The notes beneath the pieces are model-generated. The model was not told where the DNA came from and ran no database searches. It saw nothing but the letters and a program-made list of their open reading frames with translations. DNA of 59,600 nt from Veillonella parvula. GTDB lineage: Bacteria; Bacillota; Negativicutes; Veillonellales; Veillonellaceae. Shown one piece after another: positions 26,020-35,184 of the stretch. A program made the translations under genes and the position numbers. The first letter of the stretch is position 1, and every line of letters starts with the position of its first letter. Location: positions 1-59,600 of the forward strand of contig CAMUQE010000001.1 in assembly GCA_947096075.1 (NCBI GenBank), written 5' to 3'.

Positions 26020-27355
26020 TCAACAACAGAATATTCGCTTGCTCGCTGTAAAAGCATTAAGTGATATTAATCGCAATGGTGCCTATGCAAATATTACGTT
26101 GCAAGAGTATTTACAGAAATATCATCTATCCGATTTAGATCGAAGATTCTTTACTGAACTTGTGTATGGAGTCATTCGTAGAAAGAATTATTTGGATGCT
26201 ATTATTGTTCACTTTGCAAAACGACCTTTAAAGAAACTATCTTCCATGGTTGTGGAAATCCTTAGACTTGGTATATACCAAATTATTTACATGGATAAGG
26301 TTCCTGAAAGTGCAGCTGTTAACGAATCTGTTAAAATTGCTAAAAAGTTAACTAGAGGATTATCGGGTTTTGTAAATGCTGTATTGCGTTCGGTTTTACG
26401 TGAAAGTGATAGCATCTCTATCGGTGAACTAGCCAAGTCTGAAGCTGAAGAAATTTCTTTTATCTACAATCAACCATTATGGCTGGTTAATTTATGGATA
26501 AAAGAAATGGGAAAAGACAAGACTGTAGATCTTTGTGCGTGGTTTAATGAACAACCTCGTTTGACGGCTCGCATAAATACGGTGAAAGTATCTATTGAGG
26601 ACTGTTTAAAAGAACTAGAAGATTTAGGTTGGATTGTAGAACAGGATAAACATATCCCCGAAGTAGTTTATGTTGATGGTCATCAAGGTCATTTAGAAAA
26701 AGTCAAACCTGTTCTTGAAGGTCATATTACCTTTATGGATAAAGCATCTATGCTAGTTTCCCATATAGTTGATCCTCAACCAAGAGAGCGTATCTTAGAT
26801 TGTTGTGCTGCACCAGGTGGCAAGTCCATGCATATGGCAAGTCTTATGAACAATACAGGGGCTATTATGAGTTGTGATATTTACGACCATAAATTAAATC
26901 TCATGAATCAGAATGCTGAGCGATTAGGTGTATCTATTATTTCTACTAAGCTTCAAGATGGTCGTCATCTACCTGATAATTGGAAAGAACAATTTGATCG
27001 TGTCTTAGTTGATGCTCCGTGCTCTGGTCTAGGTATATTACAAAAGAAATTAGATATGCGCTGGCGAAAAACAGAAGCTTTACTTAACGAACTGCCACCG
27101 TTACAGCTTGAAATATTAGAAAAAGCTTCTGAGATGGTTAAGGTTAATGGATATTTAGTATATTCCACATGTACTATAAATAGTGGTGAAAACGAGGATA
27201 TTTTAGAAAAGTTTTTGGCAATTCATAAGAACTTTATCATCGATCCTGTATCATATAAAGGGGCACCACAAGCTATAGATGGTATGATTACAACCTATCC
27301 ACCGCGAGATCATATGGATGGTTTCTTTATGGCTCGCATGAAACGCTTATCATAA
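26000..27355 (+). CDS. rsmB: 16S rRNA (cytosine-967-C5)-methyltransferase
   Basis: This 451-residue enzyme has an N-terminal NusB-like RNA-binding domain (about 5-135, with DRRFFTELVYGVIRRKNYLD) and a C-terminal Rossmann methyltransferase with CAAPGGKSMHMA, DAPCSGLG (first cysteine) and YSTCTIN (catalytic cysteine). It methylates C967 of 16S rRNA. ATG 26000, six bases after AGGA, is preferred over an upstream TTG. It overlaps the DUF116 gene by 20 bases. Confidence 0.95.
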   Translation: MTEVKTNQQQNIRLLAVKALSDINRNGAYANITLQEYLQKYHLSDLDRRFFTELVYGVIRRKNYLDAIIVHFAKRPLKKLSSMVVEILRLGIYQIIYMDKVPESAAVNESVKIAKKLTRGLSGFVNAVLRSVLRESDSISIGELAKSEAEEISFIYNQPLWLVNLWIKEMGKDKTVDLCAWFNEQPRLTARINTVKVSIEDCLKELEDLGWIVEQDKHIPEVVYVDGHQGHLEKVKPVLEGHITFMDKASMLVSHIVDPQPRERILDCCAAPGGKSMHMASLMNNTGAIMSCDIYDHKLNLMNQNAERLGVSIISTKLQDGRHLPDNWKEQFDRVLVDAPCSGLGILQKKLDMRWRKTEALLNELPPLQLEILEKASEMVKVNGYLVYSTCTINSGENEDILEKFLAIHKNFIIDPVSYKGAPQAIDGMITTYPPRDHMDGFFMARMKRLS

Positions 27356-27373
27356 TATAAGAAATGGAGCACC

Positions 27374-28420
27374 ATGATAGAATTATTGGGTAAGTCTTTA
27401 GAAGAATTACAATCTATCTTTAAGACCCATAATATACAAAAGTTTCGAGCGAAACAGTTAATTGACTATATGTATCATAGATATATTTTTGATTTTGAAG
27501 ACATGACACAATTTCCGAAAGACTTGCGTCAATGGTTAGGTAATAATTGTGTTATTTCTTTACCTACATTAATTACAGAGTCTATTGCCCCTGACGGAAA
27601 GACTCGCAAAATTCTTGTAGAGATGACAGATCAAAGTCGTGTGGAAGCAGTTTTGATGGAACAACACTATGGTTATTCTGTATGTGTTTCCTCTCAAGTG
27701 GGATGTGCCATGGGATGTGTTTTCTGCGCTTCTACACAGGGTGGCTTATACAGAGATTTAACAGTCGCAGAAATCATTGGACAAGTTGTCATATTTGGGG
27801 CTCTTACTAAAGAGGAAATACACTCTATTGTCGTTATGGGCGCAGGGGAGCCGTTACAAAATTATGATAATGTATTACAAGCATTACAACTACTACATGA
27901 TCCTATGATTTGTAATATTAGCTATCGTAAGATGACGATTTCCACTTGTGGTTGGGTTCCTAATATTTATAAATTAGCTGATGAAGGTTTTCCAATAACT
28001 TTGGCACTTTCATTACATGCTACAAATAATGAAGTTCGTCGTAGTATTATGCCTGTTGGCGCCCGTTATGAATTGACGGAAGTCTTAGATGCGGTAAAAT
28101 ATTATTATGATACGACACAGCGTCGTGTTACCTTTGAGTACATTCTCATAGATTCTGTAAATGCATCTATAGAGGAGGCTCATGCTTTGGGGCGAATATG
28201 TAAAGATTTCCCAAATTGTCATGTTAACTTGATCCCAGTTAATGGCAATGAACATATTGAATTATATAAACCATCTATTACGAATATGAATACATTTAAA
28301 GACATCGTTAGTTCCTATGGTGTATCAGTAACGGTACGAAAGGAAATGGGCGATGCAATCCAAGCCGCATGTGGGCAGTTAAAGGCTGCTCATGGTCGGA
28401 AAAAGGAGAATCATGAATAA
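27374..28420 (+). CDS. rlmN: Dual-specificity rRNA/tRNA adenine-C2 methyltransferase RlmN
   Basis: This 348-residue radical SAM enzyme methylates A2503 of 23S rRNA and A37 of some tRNAs. The cluster motif C-x3-C-x2-C is GCAMGCVFCAS (about 111-121), and the C-terminal catalytic cysteine that forms the methyl-enzyme intermediate is in QAACGQL near residue 334. GAGEPLQNYDNV is conserved. The stop overlaps the stp gene, and the rlmN-stp-prkC-rsgA-rpe order is standard in Firmicutes. Confidence 0.96.
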   Translation: MIELLGKSLEELQSIFKTHNIQKFRAKQLIDYMYHRYIFDFEDMTQFPKDLRQWLGNNCVISLPTLITESIAPDGKTRKILVEMTDQSRVEAVLMEQHYGYSVCVSSQVGCAMGCVFCASTQGGLYRDLTVAEIIGQVVIFGALTKEEIHSIVVMGAGEPLQNYDNVLQALQLLHDPMICNISYRKMTISTCGWVPNIYKLADEGFPITLALSLHATNNEVRRSIMPVGARYELTEVLDAVKYYYDTTQRRVTFEYILIDSVNASIEEAHALGRICKDFPNCHVNLIPVNGNEHIELYKPSITNMNTFKDIVSSYGVSVTVRKEMGDAIQAACGQLKAAHGRKKENHE

Positions 28421-29114
28421 TTTTGTTGGTTTAAGTAAAATTGGGCTTGTGCGCCAGCGTAACGAGGACCGTTTCTTCATTGATGGCCATATTTGTGCTG
28501 TTACTGATGGTATGGGTGGCTATAGCGGTGGTGAAATCGCAAGTACCTATGCTGTAGATGAAATAAAAGAATATTTGTCCTCCCTTGAAACGATAGGTCA
28601 ACAAGACTTATGTGATGCTATCATTCACGCTAATCAACGTATTGTAAATCGCGTTGCTTGTGAAGAACGTCTTGCTGGTATGGGTACTACTGCTGTAGTT
28701 ACAGCTATAAATGGTAATCAACTTTACTGGGCAAGTGTTGGTGATAGTCGTTTGTATGTATATAGAGATGGTCATTTACGACAAATTACTACAGATCATT
28801 CTATGGTACAAGAATTATTAACAGCTGGAGAGATTACAAAGGATGAAATGCTAAATCACCCTCAACGTAATTTATTAACCCGCGCAGTTGGTGTTGATGA
28901 AATCTTAGAGGTTGATAGTGGTGTAGAATCTATTCTTCCCGGTGATCGTATTTTACTTTGCACTGATGGATTAAGTGGCTATGTATCCGATGATGTAATT
29001 GCCTCTGTATTACAATCAACGGATGATGATATGTTGGTTATTGAATCATTGATGGAAGCTGTATATGAAGTCGGAGCAGGAGATAATGTGACCATTGTGG
29101 TGGGAACAATCTAA
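28413..29114 (+). CDS. stp: PP2C-type Ser/Thr protein phosphatase
   Basis: This 233-residue phosphatase reverses phosphorylation by the adjacent PASTA kinase. The metal-binding motifs are intact: RQRNEDRF (about 14-21), AVTDGMGGYSGGEIAS, the GTTAV block, SVGDSRLY, DHSMVQ, LLCTDGLSGYV and GDNVTIVV at the end. The ATG at 28413 follows AAAAGGAG, whereas the upstream in-frame ATG at 28392 lies inside rlmN without a site. It overlaps rlmN by 8 bases. Confidence 0.95.
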   Translation: MNNFVGLSKIGLVRQRNEDRFFIDGHICAVTDGMGGYSGGEIASTYAVDEIKEYLSSLETIGQQDLCDAIIHANQRIVNRVACEERLAGMGTTAVVTAINGNQLYWASVGDSRLYVYRDGHLRQITTDHSMVQELLTAGEITKDEMLNHPQRNLLTRAVGVDEILEVDSGVESILPGDRILLCTDGLSGYVSDDVIASVLQSTDDDMLVIESLMEAVYEVGAGDNVTIVVGTI

Positions 29115-29132
29115 TCTAGAAATGGAGAAATA

Positions 29133-31067
29133 ATGAGTACTATGAATATAAAAGGTATACTTCTAGATAACCGCTACCGAATTGTTGATAAAATTGGCGT
29201 TGGTGGAATGGCTGATGTATACCTTGGAGAAGATACCTTACTAGGTAGACAAGTAGCAATAAAAGTATTGCATGCTAATTTTGCAAATGATGATGAATTT
29301 GTGACTCGATTTAAACGAGAAGCACAAGCGGCAGGTAAATTAAATCATCCAAATATTGTAAATATGTATGATGTAGGTTTTGACCAAAATCTACATTACA
29401 TTGTCATGGAATATGTAGATGGTGAAACCTTAAAAAAATATATAACTCGTCATGGAAGACTGTCTATAGATGAGGCTGTTAAATTCACTATCGCCATAGC
29501 TGAAGGCTTAGAACACGCTCATACAATGGGCATTGTTCATTGTGATATAAAACCACATAATGTTATTATTACCAATACAGGTCGCGTTAAAGTAACTGAC
29601 TTTGGTATTGCTCGTGCAATAAATGCAACTAACACAGTTATGTATACGAATTCGATTTTGGGTTCTGCACACTATTTATCACCAGAGCAAGCTAGTGGTA
29701 AACCGGTAGATGGAAATACAGATATTTATTCACTGGGTGTCGTATTGTATGAAATGCTTACAGGTCGTGTACCATTTGAAGGGGAAACGCCAATTGCAGT
29801 AGCATTAAAACACGTTCGTGAGAAGGTAGAACCTCCAACTCGATATAATCCATCAATTCCTCCGCTTTTAGAAGCTGTTGTTATGAAAGCATTATCTAAA
29901 AATCCTGCAGATCGATTTGATTCTATCTCTGATATGATCAGTGATTTGCGGTTATCTCAAGGTTTTACGATGGGGAAAACACAACGTCATGAACCATATG
30001 ATTTTGCTACACAAATGATTCCTGCGGTTGATCCTGAAGCACTTGAAGATCTTAGTATTATTCAAGAAGAACGTAAAGACGAGGGTAAAAAGAAGAGTAT
30101 GTTAAGTAAAATTGCATCGATTCCACAAAAATACATCGTTCTAGGTGCTGCTGTCATTTTCTTAGTAGCATTTTTGGGTGCTTTCTTAAGCTACGGAAAT
30201 TTCTGGAGTAATACAACAGTCGATGTACCTAATGTGGTAGGTAAACAAGTTTCTGTAGCAAAAAATATCTTAGAAGATAAACATTTGCGTGTGTCTACAA
30301 GTGAAGTTACGAATCCTGATGTGCCAGCTGGTCAAGTTATTTCTCAAACACCTGGGGCTGGAGAAAAGGTTAAAGAGCAAAGGACAATCCATCTTGTAGT
30401 TTCTAAAGGTATAGGCGATATTACGGTGCCAGATTTAACTGATTTAACTGTCGATCAAGCCCGTCAACGACTTAAAGATTTAGGTTTAGTTGTGGGGAAA
30501 ATAACACAGCAATCTGTAGATGGTAAAAAAGATGGTGTAATTATTTCTCAGAGTCCTTCCGGAGATTCTAAAGTGTCTAAAGGGACAACTATTGATCTCG
30601 TTGTAAATAAAGCGAAGGCTAAAAAAGTCAAAGTACCTAATCTTGTTGGTATGACATTAAAAGATGCTCGTGATACATTGAGTAATATTCAACTAGGTGT
30701 AAACCAAGTATCTGGATCTGTGGAAGAAAAATCTGTGGTTATAGAGCAAAGTATTAAAGCTGGCGATGAAATTGACGAAGGCTCCACATTAAATCTTACG
30801 ACTGAGTTCAAAGATGATAAAAAGAAATCTGAAAAGAAAGATGGAAACAGTGGTAATAAAACAACTGGTACTATAGATGTTACTGTACCAGCTGGTTCTA
30901 AAAATCAAGAACTTAAAATTGTTGTAAAGGATGATGAGGGTTCTGCCGTAATCTATGATGATACGAATAAACCTGGAGATCGTGTTGTTAGAAAAGTGTC
31001 TGGTGTAGGTAATGTACGTATTGAGGTGTATCTCAATGGTGCATTAGTGCAAGAAACTGCATTATAA
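29133..31067 (+). CDS. prkC: PASTA-domain Ser/Thr protein kinase PrkC/Stk
   Basis: This 644-residue membrane kinase senses peptidoglycan fragments and controls growth and envelope homeostasis. The kinase domain (about 15-275) has GVGGMADV (22-29), Lys44, Glu63, DFG (156-158) and an activation loop rich in Thr and Ser. The catalytic loop reads HCDIKPHN, so the usual HRD arginine is Cys. A transmembrane helix (about 334-354) precedes three PASTA repeats (about 363-570), a Lys/Ser linker and a small C-terminal domain (about 590-644). Confidence 0.96.
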   Translation: MSTMNIKGILLDNRYRIVDKIGVGGMADVYLGEDTLLGRQVAIKVLHANFANDDEFVTRFKREAQAAGKLNHPNIVNMYDVGFDQNLHYIVMEYVDGETLKKYITRHGRLSIDEAVKFTIAIAEGLEHAHTMGIVHCDIKPHNVIITNTGRVKVTDFGIARAINATNTVMYTNSILGSAHYLSPEQASGKPVDGNTDIYSLGVVLYEMLTGRVPFEGETPIAVALKHVREKVEPPTRYNPSIPPLLEAVVMKALSKNPADRFDSISDMISDLRLSQGFTMGKTQRHEPYDFATQMIPAVDPEALEDLSIIQEERKDEGKKKSMLSKIASIPQKYIVLGAAVIFLVAFLGAFLSYGNFWSNTTVDVPNVVGKQVSVAKNILEDKHLRVSTSEVTNPDVPAGQVISQTPGAGEKVKEQRTIHLVVSKGIGDITVPDLTDLTVDQARQRLKDLGLVVGKITQQSVDGKKDGVIISQSPSGDSKVSKGTTIDLVVNKAKAKKVKVPNLVGMTLKDARDTLSNIQLGVNQVSGSVEEKSVVIEQSIKAGDEIDEGSTLNLTTEFKDDKKKSEKKDGNSGNKTTGTIDVTVPAGSKNQELKIVVKDDEGSAVIYDDTNKPGDRVVRKVSGVGNVRIEVYLNGALVQETAL

Positions 31068-31075
31068 GAGGTACT

Positions 31076-31939
31076 ATGATTACAGGCATTGTTGTCAAAA
31101 ATATGAATGGGTACTTTTATGTACAAGATGATACGGGTACTATACATGAATGTAAGGTTCGTGGCAGACTTAAGCAGGGTCGCTATAGTTTACTTGTGGG
31201 GGACCGCGTTACGATTTCAGAGGATGGATTCGTTGAATCCATCCACGAACGTCATAATTCAATGGTTCGTCCAGCAGTAGCTAATATTGACCAAGTTGTA
31301 TTAGTTGTGGCTGCCCATGAACCAGATATTAATGAGCTATTACTTAATAAAATGCTCGTTATGATTGAACATGCGGATATACCTATCGTGCTATGTATCA
31401 ATAAATGTGATCTGATGGATTCAGAGACGGAAACTATGGTTGATCTTTATAAATCAATTGGTTATAAGGTTTTGATGACATCCACATATAATATGACAGG
31501 CATCGATGATTTACGTCATGTGCTTCAACATAAGGTAACGGCTTTTGCAGGTCCATCTGGTGTTGGTAAGAGTAGTCTTTTAAACGCAGTAGACTCAAAA
31601 TTTACCTTCCAGACTGGGGAGGTAAGTGATAAGATTAAACGTGGTAAACACACCACTCGTCACGCTTCCTTATATAGTTTAGATGCAGATTCTTTCATCA
31701 TGGATACACCTGGCTTTAGCGCTATTGAATTTAATGATGTTTCCCTTGAAAGATTGCCTACTTTATTCCCAGAATTTGGTGAATATGTGGATGCTTGTAA
31801 ATTTAATCCTTGCTATCATGAGCATGAACCAATTTGTGGAATTAAAGCTGCTTTAGAAGCTGGTCATATTCATCAAGGACGATATGATGCTTATATGTCT
31901 ATACGTGATGATATAGAAAGTCAACGAAAGAGGTTTTAA
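31076..31939 (+). CDS. rsgA: Ribosome small-subunit GTPase RsgA
   Basis: This 287-residue GTPase checks late 30S maturation. It has an N-terminal OB fold, a circularly permuted G domain with NKCD (G4) before GPSGVGKSS (G1, about 160-168) and DTPGFS (G3), and a zinc-binding C-terminal CKFNPCYHEHEPIC. Length is typical. It lies 8 bases after prkC and overlaps nothing. A perfect 10-bp hairpin sits in its 5' coding region (31222-31244). Confidence 0.96.
   Translation: MITGIVVKNMNGYFYVQDDTGTIHECKVRGRLKQGRYSLLVGDRVTISEDGFVESIHERHNSMVRPAVANIDQVVLVVAAHEPDINELLLNKMLVMIEHADIPIVLCINKCDLMDSETETMVDLYKSIGYKVLMTSTYNMTGIDDLRHVLQHKVTAFAGPSGVGKSSLLNAVDSKFTFQTGEVSDKIKRGKHTTRHASLYSLDADSFIMDTPGFSAIEFNDVSLERLPTLFPEFGEYVDACKFNPCYHEHEPICGIKAALEAGHIHQGRYDAYMSIRDDIESQRKRF
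31222..31244 (+). repeat. Perfect 10-bp inverted repeat inside rsgA
   Basis: GGATGGATTC (31222-31231) and GAATCCATCC (31235-31244) flank GTT. It lies about 150 bases into the rsgA coding region and would form a stable mRNA hairpin. No T run follows, so it is not a terminator. Confidence 0.7.
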
Positions 31940-31940
31940 T

Positions 31941-32591
31941 ATGATAAAAATTGCACCATCTATGCTTTCCGCAAATTTTGCGATATTAAGCGAAGAATTA
32001 AAATCTATTGAAGCAGCGGGGGCTGACTTACTACATATTGACATCATGGATGGACACTTTGTTCCTAATCTAACCTTTGGTGCTCCCATTGTGAAAGCAA
32101 TTCGTCCATATACAAAATTGCCATTTGATGTGCATTTAATGGTTACTAATCCTGGTGATTATGTAGAAGAATTTGCAAAAATTGGTGTAGAATATTTTAC
32201 TTTTCATCAAGAAACTGTACCTCATATGCATCGTTTGATTCAACATATTAAGCAATGTGGGATGAAGGCTGGTATAGCATTGAATCCTAGTACACCTGTA
32301 TCTTTACTAGAAGATGTAGCTGCAGATTTAGATATGATTTTAATTATGTCTGTGAATCCAGGATTTGGAGGGCAATCTTTTATTAAGAATGCTATAAAAA
32401 AAGTTAAACAAGCTAAGATATTGTTAGAAGAAGTGGATAATTCAACGGCAGTTATTGAGGTAGACGGTGGTATTAACGATATTACTTGTGTACCAATTAA
32501 AAGAGCGGGTGCTACAGTTTTAGTTGCTGGTTCTGCAGTGTTTGGAACAGAAAATCGTGCAAGTATGATTGAATCCATTCGCAATAATTAA
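31941..32591 (+). CDS. rpe: Ribulose-phosphate 3-epimerase
   Basis: This 216-residue TIM-barrel enzyme interconverts ribulose-5-phosphate and xylulose-5-phosphate. PSMLSANFAIL (about 5-15), HIDIMDGHFVPNLTFG with metal ligands His and Asp, LMVTNPGDYV, and MSVNPGFGGQSFI are characteristic. It starts 1 base after rsgA and closes the priA-rpe operon before a hairpin at 32687. Confidence 0.97.
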   Translation: MIKIAPSMLSANFAILSEELKSIEAAGADLLHIDIMDGHFVPNLTFGAPIVKAIRPYTKLPFDVHLMVTNPGDYVEEFAKIGVEYFTFHQETVPHMHRLIQHIKQCGMKAGIALNPSTPVSLLEDVAADLDMILIMSVNPGFGGQSFIKNAIKKVKQAKILLEEVDNSTAVIEVDGGINDITCVPIKRAGATVLVAGSAVFGTENRASMIESIRNN

Positions 32592-32686
32592 ATAATTTAG
32601 CTTTAGGTATACTTATTTATGAAAAAAATTTAAAGATAGATTTATTATATGGATGATAGAAATACTGAAGTAAATTTAATTAAAAT

Positions 32687-32723
32687 AAGGAGTGAGGAAT
32701 TCTTTAAGAAATCCTCACTCCTT
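32687..32723 (+). terminator. Terminator-like hairpin after rpe
   Basis: AAGGAGTGAGGA pairs with TCCTCACTCCTT around an inner TTCTTTAAGAA loop. The tail is T-rich but interrupted (TTGCTTGCTTTTA), so termination is likely but perhaps not complete. Confidence 0.65.
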
Positions 32724-32744
32724 GCTTGCTTTTACCTTATTTTT

Positions 32745-32773
32745 TTGTTAAAATTATTGGGTATGAAAAATAT
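32745..32773 (+). promoter_or_regulatory. Candidate promoter for rpsB
   Basis: TTGTTA (32745-32750) and AAATAT (32768-32773) are 17 bases apart. The -10 is weak, but a promoter is needed here because a terminator precedes it and a structured leader follows. Confidence 0.4.
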
Positions 32774-32859
32774 GCACGTCAGTGGACTTCGGTACTGTGC
32801 CTAATTTTGGGTGACCCGAAGGATGAAGCGGCGGAGGTTAATTAACAGGAGGTGCCACA
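32774..32859 (+). promoter_or_regulatory. Structured rpsB leader, possible autoregulatory element
   Basis: The 86-base leader can form a hairpin GCA..CAGT/ACTG.TGC (32774-32800) or instead pair CTTCGG (32787-32792) with CCGAAG (32816-32821). These share bases and exclude each other. GGGTGACCC (32809-32817) is a further small hairpin and GTTAATTAAC is a palindrome. The AGGAGGTG ribosome binding site follows. Autoregulation by S2 is known in E. coli. It is inference here. Confidence 0.5.
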
Positions 32860-33612
32860 ATGGCAGTAGTATCAATGAAACAATTATTAGAGGCTGGTGT
32901 ACACTTTGGTCATCAGACTAGAAGATGGAATCCTAAAATGGCGAAATTCATCTTCACTGAGCGCAATGGTATTTATATCATTGACTTGTCTAAAACAGTT
33001 AAAAAAGTAGAAGAAGCTTACTCTTTCTTACGTGAAGTTGCTTCCCAAGGCGAAGTGATCTTGTTCGTAGGCACTAAAAAACAAGCTCAAGAAGCTATTA
33101 AAGAAGAAGCTGTCCGCGCTAACATGTTCTTCGTTAACGAACGTTGGTTGGGCGGTATGTTGACTAACTTCAAAACAATTGAAACTCGTATTAAACGTTT
33201 AAAACAATTGGAAGCTATGGCTGAAGATGGTACTTTTGAAGTATTGCCTAAGAAAGAAGTTATCGGTCTTCGTCATGAAATGGATAAATTGGAAAAATAC
33301 CTTGGCGGTATCAAAGATATGCCTAAAATGCCAGGTGCTCTTTTTGTAGTTGATCCTAAAAAAGAAAAAATCGCTATTGCAGAAGCTAAAAAATTGGGTA
33401 TTCCTGTAGTTGCAACAGTTGACACTAACTGCGACCCAGACGAAGTTGATTTCCCAATCCCAGCAAATGATGACGCTATCCGCGCTGTTAAATTGTTGGC
33501 TGGTAAAATGGCTGACGCTGTTCTTGAAGGTCGTCAAGGCGAATCCTTTGAAGAAGCATTAGATAACATGGTAGCTGATTCCGCAGAAATGGTTCGAGAC
33601 GGTAAAGCTTAA
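32860..33612 (+). CDS. rpsB: 30S ribosomal protein S2
   Basis: This 250-residue ribosomal protein is recognised by [22 protein letters not shown] (residues 6-27), [13 protein letters not shown] and the [15 protein letters not shown] block. The ribosome binding site AGGAGGTG is strong. Codon use is the biased type of a highly expressed gene. It is followed by tsf in the universally common pair, across a 98-base gap containing a hairpin. Confidence 0.98.
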   Translation: MAVVSMKQLLEAGVHFGHQTRRWNPKMAKFIFTERNGIYIIDLSKTVKKVEEAYSFLREVASQGEVILFVGTKKQAQEAIKEEAVRANMFFVNERWLGGMLTNFKTIETRIKRLKQLEAMAEDGTFEVLPKKEVIGLRHEMDKLEKYLGGIKDMPKMPGALFVVDPKKEKIAIAEAKKLGIPVVATVDTNCDPDEVDFPIPANDDAIRAVKLLAGKMADAVLEGRQGESFEEALDNMVADSAEMVRDGKA

Positions 33613-33662
33613 TCGTTGTCGTATTAGCATTTGAAAGATAAATCTATAACATATATAATTGG

Positions 33663-33683
33663 GGTAAGGACTATATCCTTACC
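33663..33683 (+). terminator. Hairpin between rpsB and tsf, possible attenuator
   Basis: GGTAAGGA and TCCTTACC flank CTATA, followed by TTAATT rather than a true T run. A partial terminator or processing signal between rpsB and tsf is plausible, as described for E. coli, but it could simply stabilise the mRNA. Confidence 0.5.
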
Positions 33684-33710
33684 TTAATTAATACTAGGAG
33701 GAACAAAATA

Positions 33711-34391
33711 ATGGCAATTACTGCTGCTTTGGTAAAAGAATTGCGCGACATGACTGGCGCAGGTATGATGGACGCTAAAAAAGCATTGGTTGAGACTGAC
33801 GGTAATATCGATAAAGCGGTTGACCTTCTTCGTGAAAAAGGTTTGGCTGCGGCAGCTAAAAAAGCAGGTCGTATTGCAGCTGAAGGTGTAGTACAATCCT
33901 ACATTCATGCTGGTGGTCGTATCGGTGTTTTAGTGGAAGTTAACTGTGAAACTGACTTTGTTGCAAAAACTGATGATTTCCAAAATTTAGCACGTGACAT
34001 CGCAATGCAAATTGCAGCTGTAAATCCTACATACTTGAACCGTGAAGAAGTTCCTACTGAAGTAATTGAACACGAAAAACAAGTATTATTGGAACAAGCT
34101 AAAGTAGAAGCTGAAGAAGACGTTAAAGCTGGTCGTAAACCAAAACCTGAAGCTGTTTTAGAAAAAATGGTTGCAGGTCGTATTGAAAAATTCTATAAAG
34201 AAAATTGCCTATTAGAACAAGTATTCATTAAAGATGGCGACAAAACTGTTACAGACATCATTAATGAAAGTATTGCAAAAATCGGTGAAAACATCAACGT
34301 ACGTCGTTTTGTTCGCTATGGTTTAGGTGAAGGCATTGAAAAACGCCAAGATGACTTCGTAGCTGAAGTAATGGCATCTGTTGGTAAATAA
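33711..34391 (+). CDS. tsf: Elongation factor Ts
   Basis: This 226-residue nucleotide exchange factor recycles EF-Tu-GDP. The N-terminal UBA-like region carries [20 protein letters not shown] (8-27), and [13 protein letters not shown] (about 77-89) is the second signature. At 226 residues it is much shorter than the 280-300 residues of E. coli or Bacillus, closer to the compact Thermus type, with a reduced core. AGGAGG is 8-9 bases upstream. Confidence 0.96.
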   Translation: MAITAALVKELRDMTGAGMMDAKKALVETDGNIDKAVDLLREKGLAAAAKKAGRIAAEGVVQSYIHAGGRIGVLVEVNCETDFVAKTDDFQNLARDIAMQIAAVNPTYLNREEVPTEVIEHEKQVLLEQAKVEAEEDVKAGRKPKPEAVLEKMVAGRIEKFYKENCLLEQVFIKDGDKTVTDIINESIAKIGENINVRRFVRYGLGEGIEKRQDDFVAEVMASVGK

Positions 34392-34400
34392 TTAAGAAAC

Positions 34401-34434
34401 AATAAGAGAACACCGTACAGTGTTCTCTTATTTT
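34401..34434 (+). terminator. Terminator-like hairpin between tsf and pyrH
   Basis: AATAAGAGAACAC pairs perfectly with GTGTTCTCTTATT around CGTACA, followed by only TT before GC. The pyrH ribosome binding site begins 6 bases later, so it may be a partial terminator. Confidence 0.78.
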
Positions 34435-34453
34435 GCAATAGAGGAGTAAAAAT

Positions 34454-35179
34454 ATGGCAAAGAGAAACTTTCGACGTATTGTTTTGAAGTTGAGTGGTGA
34501 AGCATTAGCAGGTGAACAAGGTTTTGGTATTAATCCAGATGTTGTTGAAGAATTTGCAAAAGAAATTGCTGCTTTAGCAAAATCCACTGATTTAGAAATC
34601 GCAATTGTTGTTGGTGGCGGTAACCTATGGAGAGGTTTAGCTGGTAGCAATCAAGGTATGGATCGTGCTACTGCTGACTATATGGGGATGCTAGCAACAG
34701 TGATGAACTCCTTAGCATTGCAGGATGCATTAGAGCAAGCTGGCGTAGATACACGTGTTCAAACAGCTATTGAAATGCAAGAAATTGCAGAACCTTATAT
34801 TCGTCGTCGCGCTATTCGTCACTTAGAGAAAAAACGCATCGTAATCTTTGGTGCAGGTCTTGGAAAACCATACTTCTCTACTGATACAACGGCTGCATTA
34901 CGGGCTGCTGAAATTGAAGCTGATGCGATTTTGATGGCGAAGAAATTTGCTGATGGTGTATATGATTCCGATCCTAAGACGAATCCTAATGCCGTTAAAT
35001 TTGATGAATTAACATATAATGATATCATTACAAAAGAATTGAAAGTTATGGATGCTACATCTACGACTTTATGTAAAGATAACAATATTCCTATTATTGT
35101 ATTTAGCATGGATATTCCTGGTAATATTACTAAAGCCGCTAAGGGTGAAGAAATCGGGACTATAGTTCGAGGAGAATAA
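34454..35179 (+). CDS. pyrH: UMP kinase
   Basis: This 241-residue hexameric kinase makes UDP from UMP and is allosterically controlled by GTP and UTP in most bacteria. [19 protein letters not shown] (about 7-25), [29 protein letters not shown] and the [20 protein letters not shown] block define it. GAGGAG lies 8-9 bases upstream. Its position between tsf and frr is the common bacterial order. Confidence 0.97.
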   Translation: MAKRNFRRIVLKLSGEALAGEQGFGINPDVVEEFAKEIAALAKSTDLEIAIVVGGGNLWRGLAGSNQGMDRATADYMGMLATVMNSLALQDALEQAGVDTRVQTAIEMQEIAEPYIRRRAIRHLEKKRIVIFGAGLGKPYFSTDTTAALRAAEIEADAILMAKKFADGVYDSDPKTNPNAVKFDELTYNDIITKELKVMDATSTTLCKDNNIPIIVFSMDIPGNITKAAKGEEIGTIVRGE

Positions 35180-35184
35180 TTCAT

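Noticed and set aside
33663..33683. The rpsB-tsf hairpin as a full terminator
   Set aside because: There is no T run after it and the tsf ribosome binding site follows. It is kept only as a possible attenuator.
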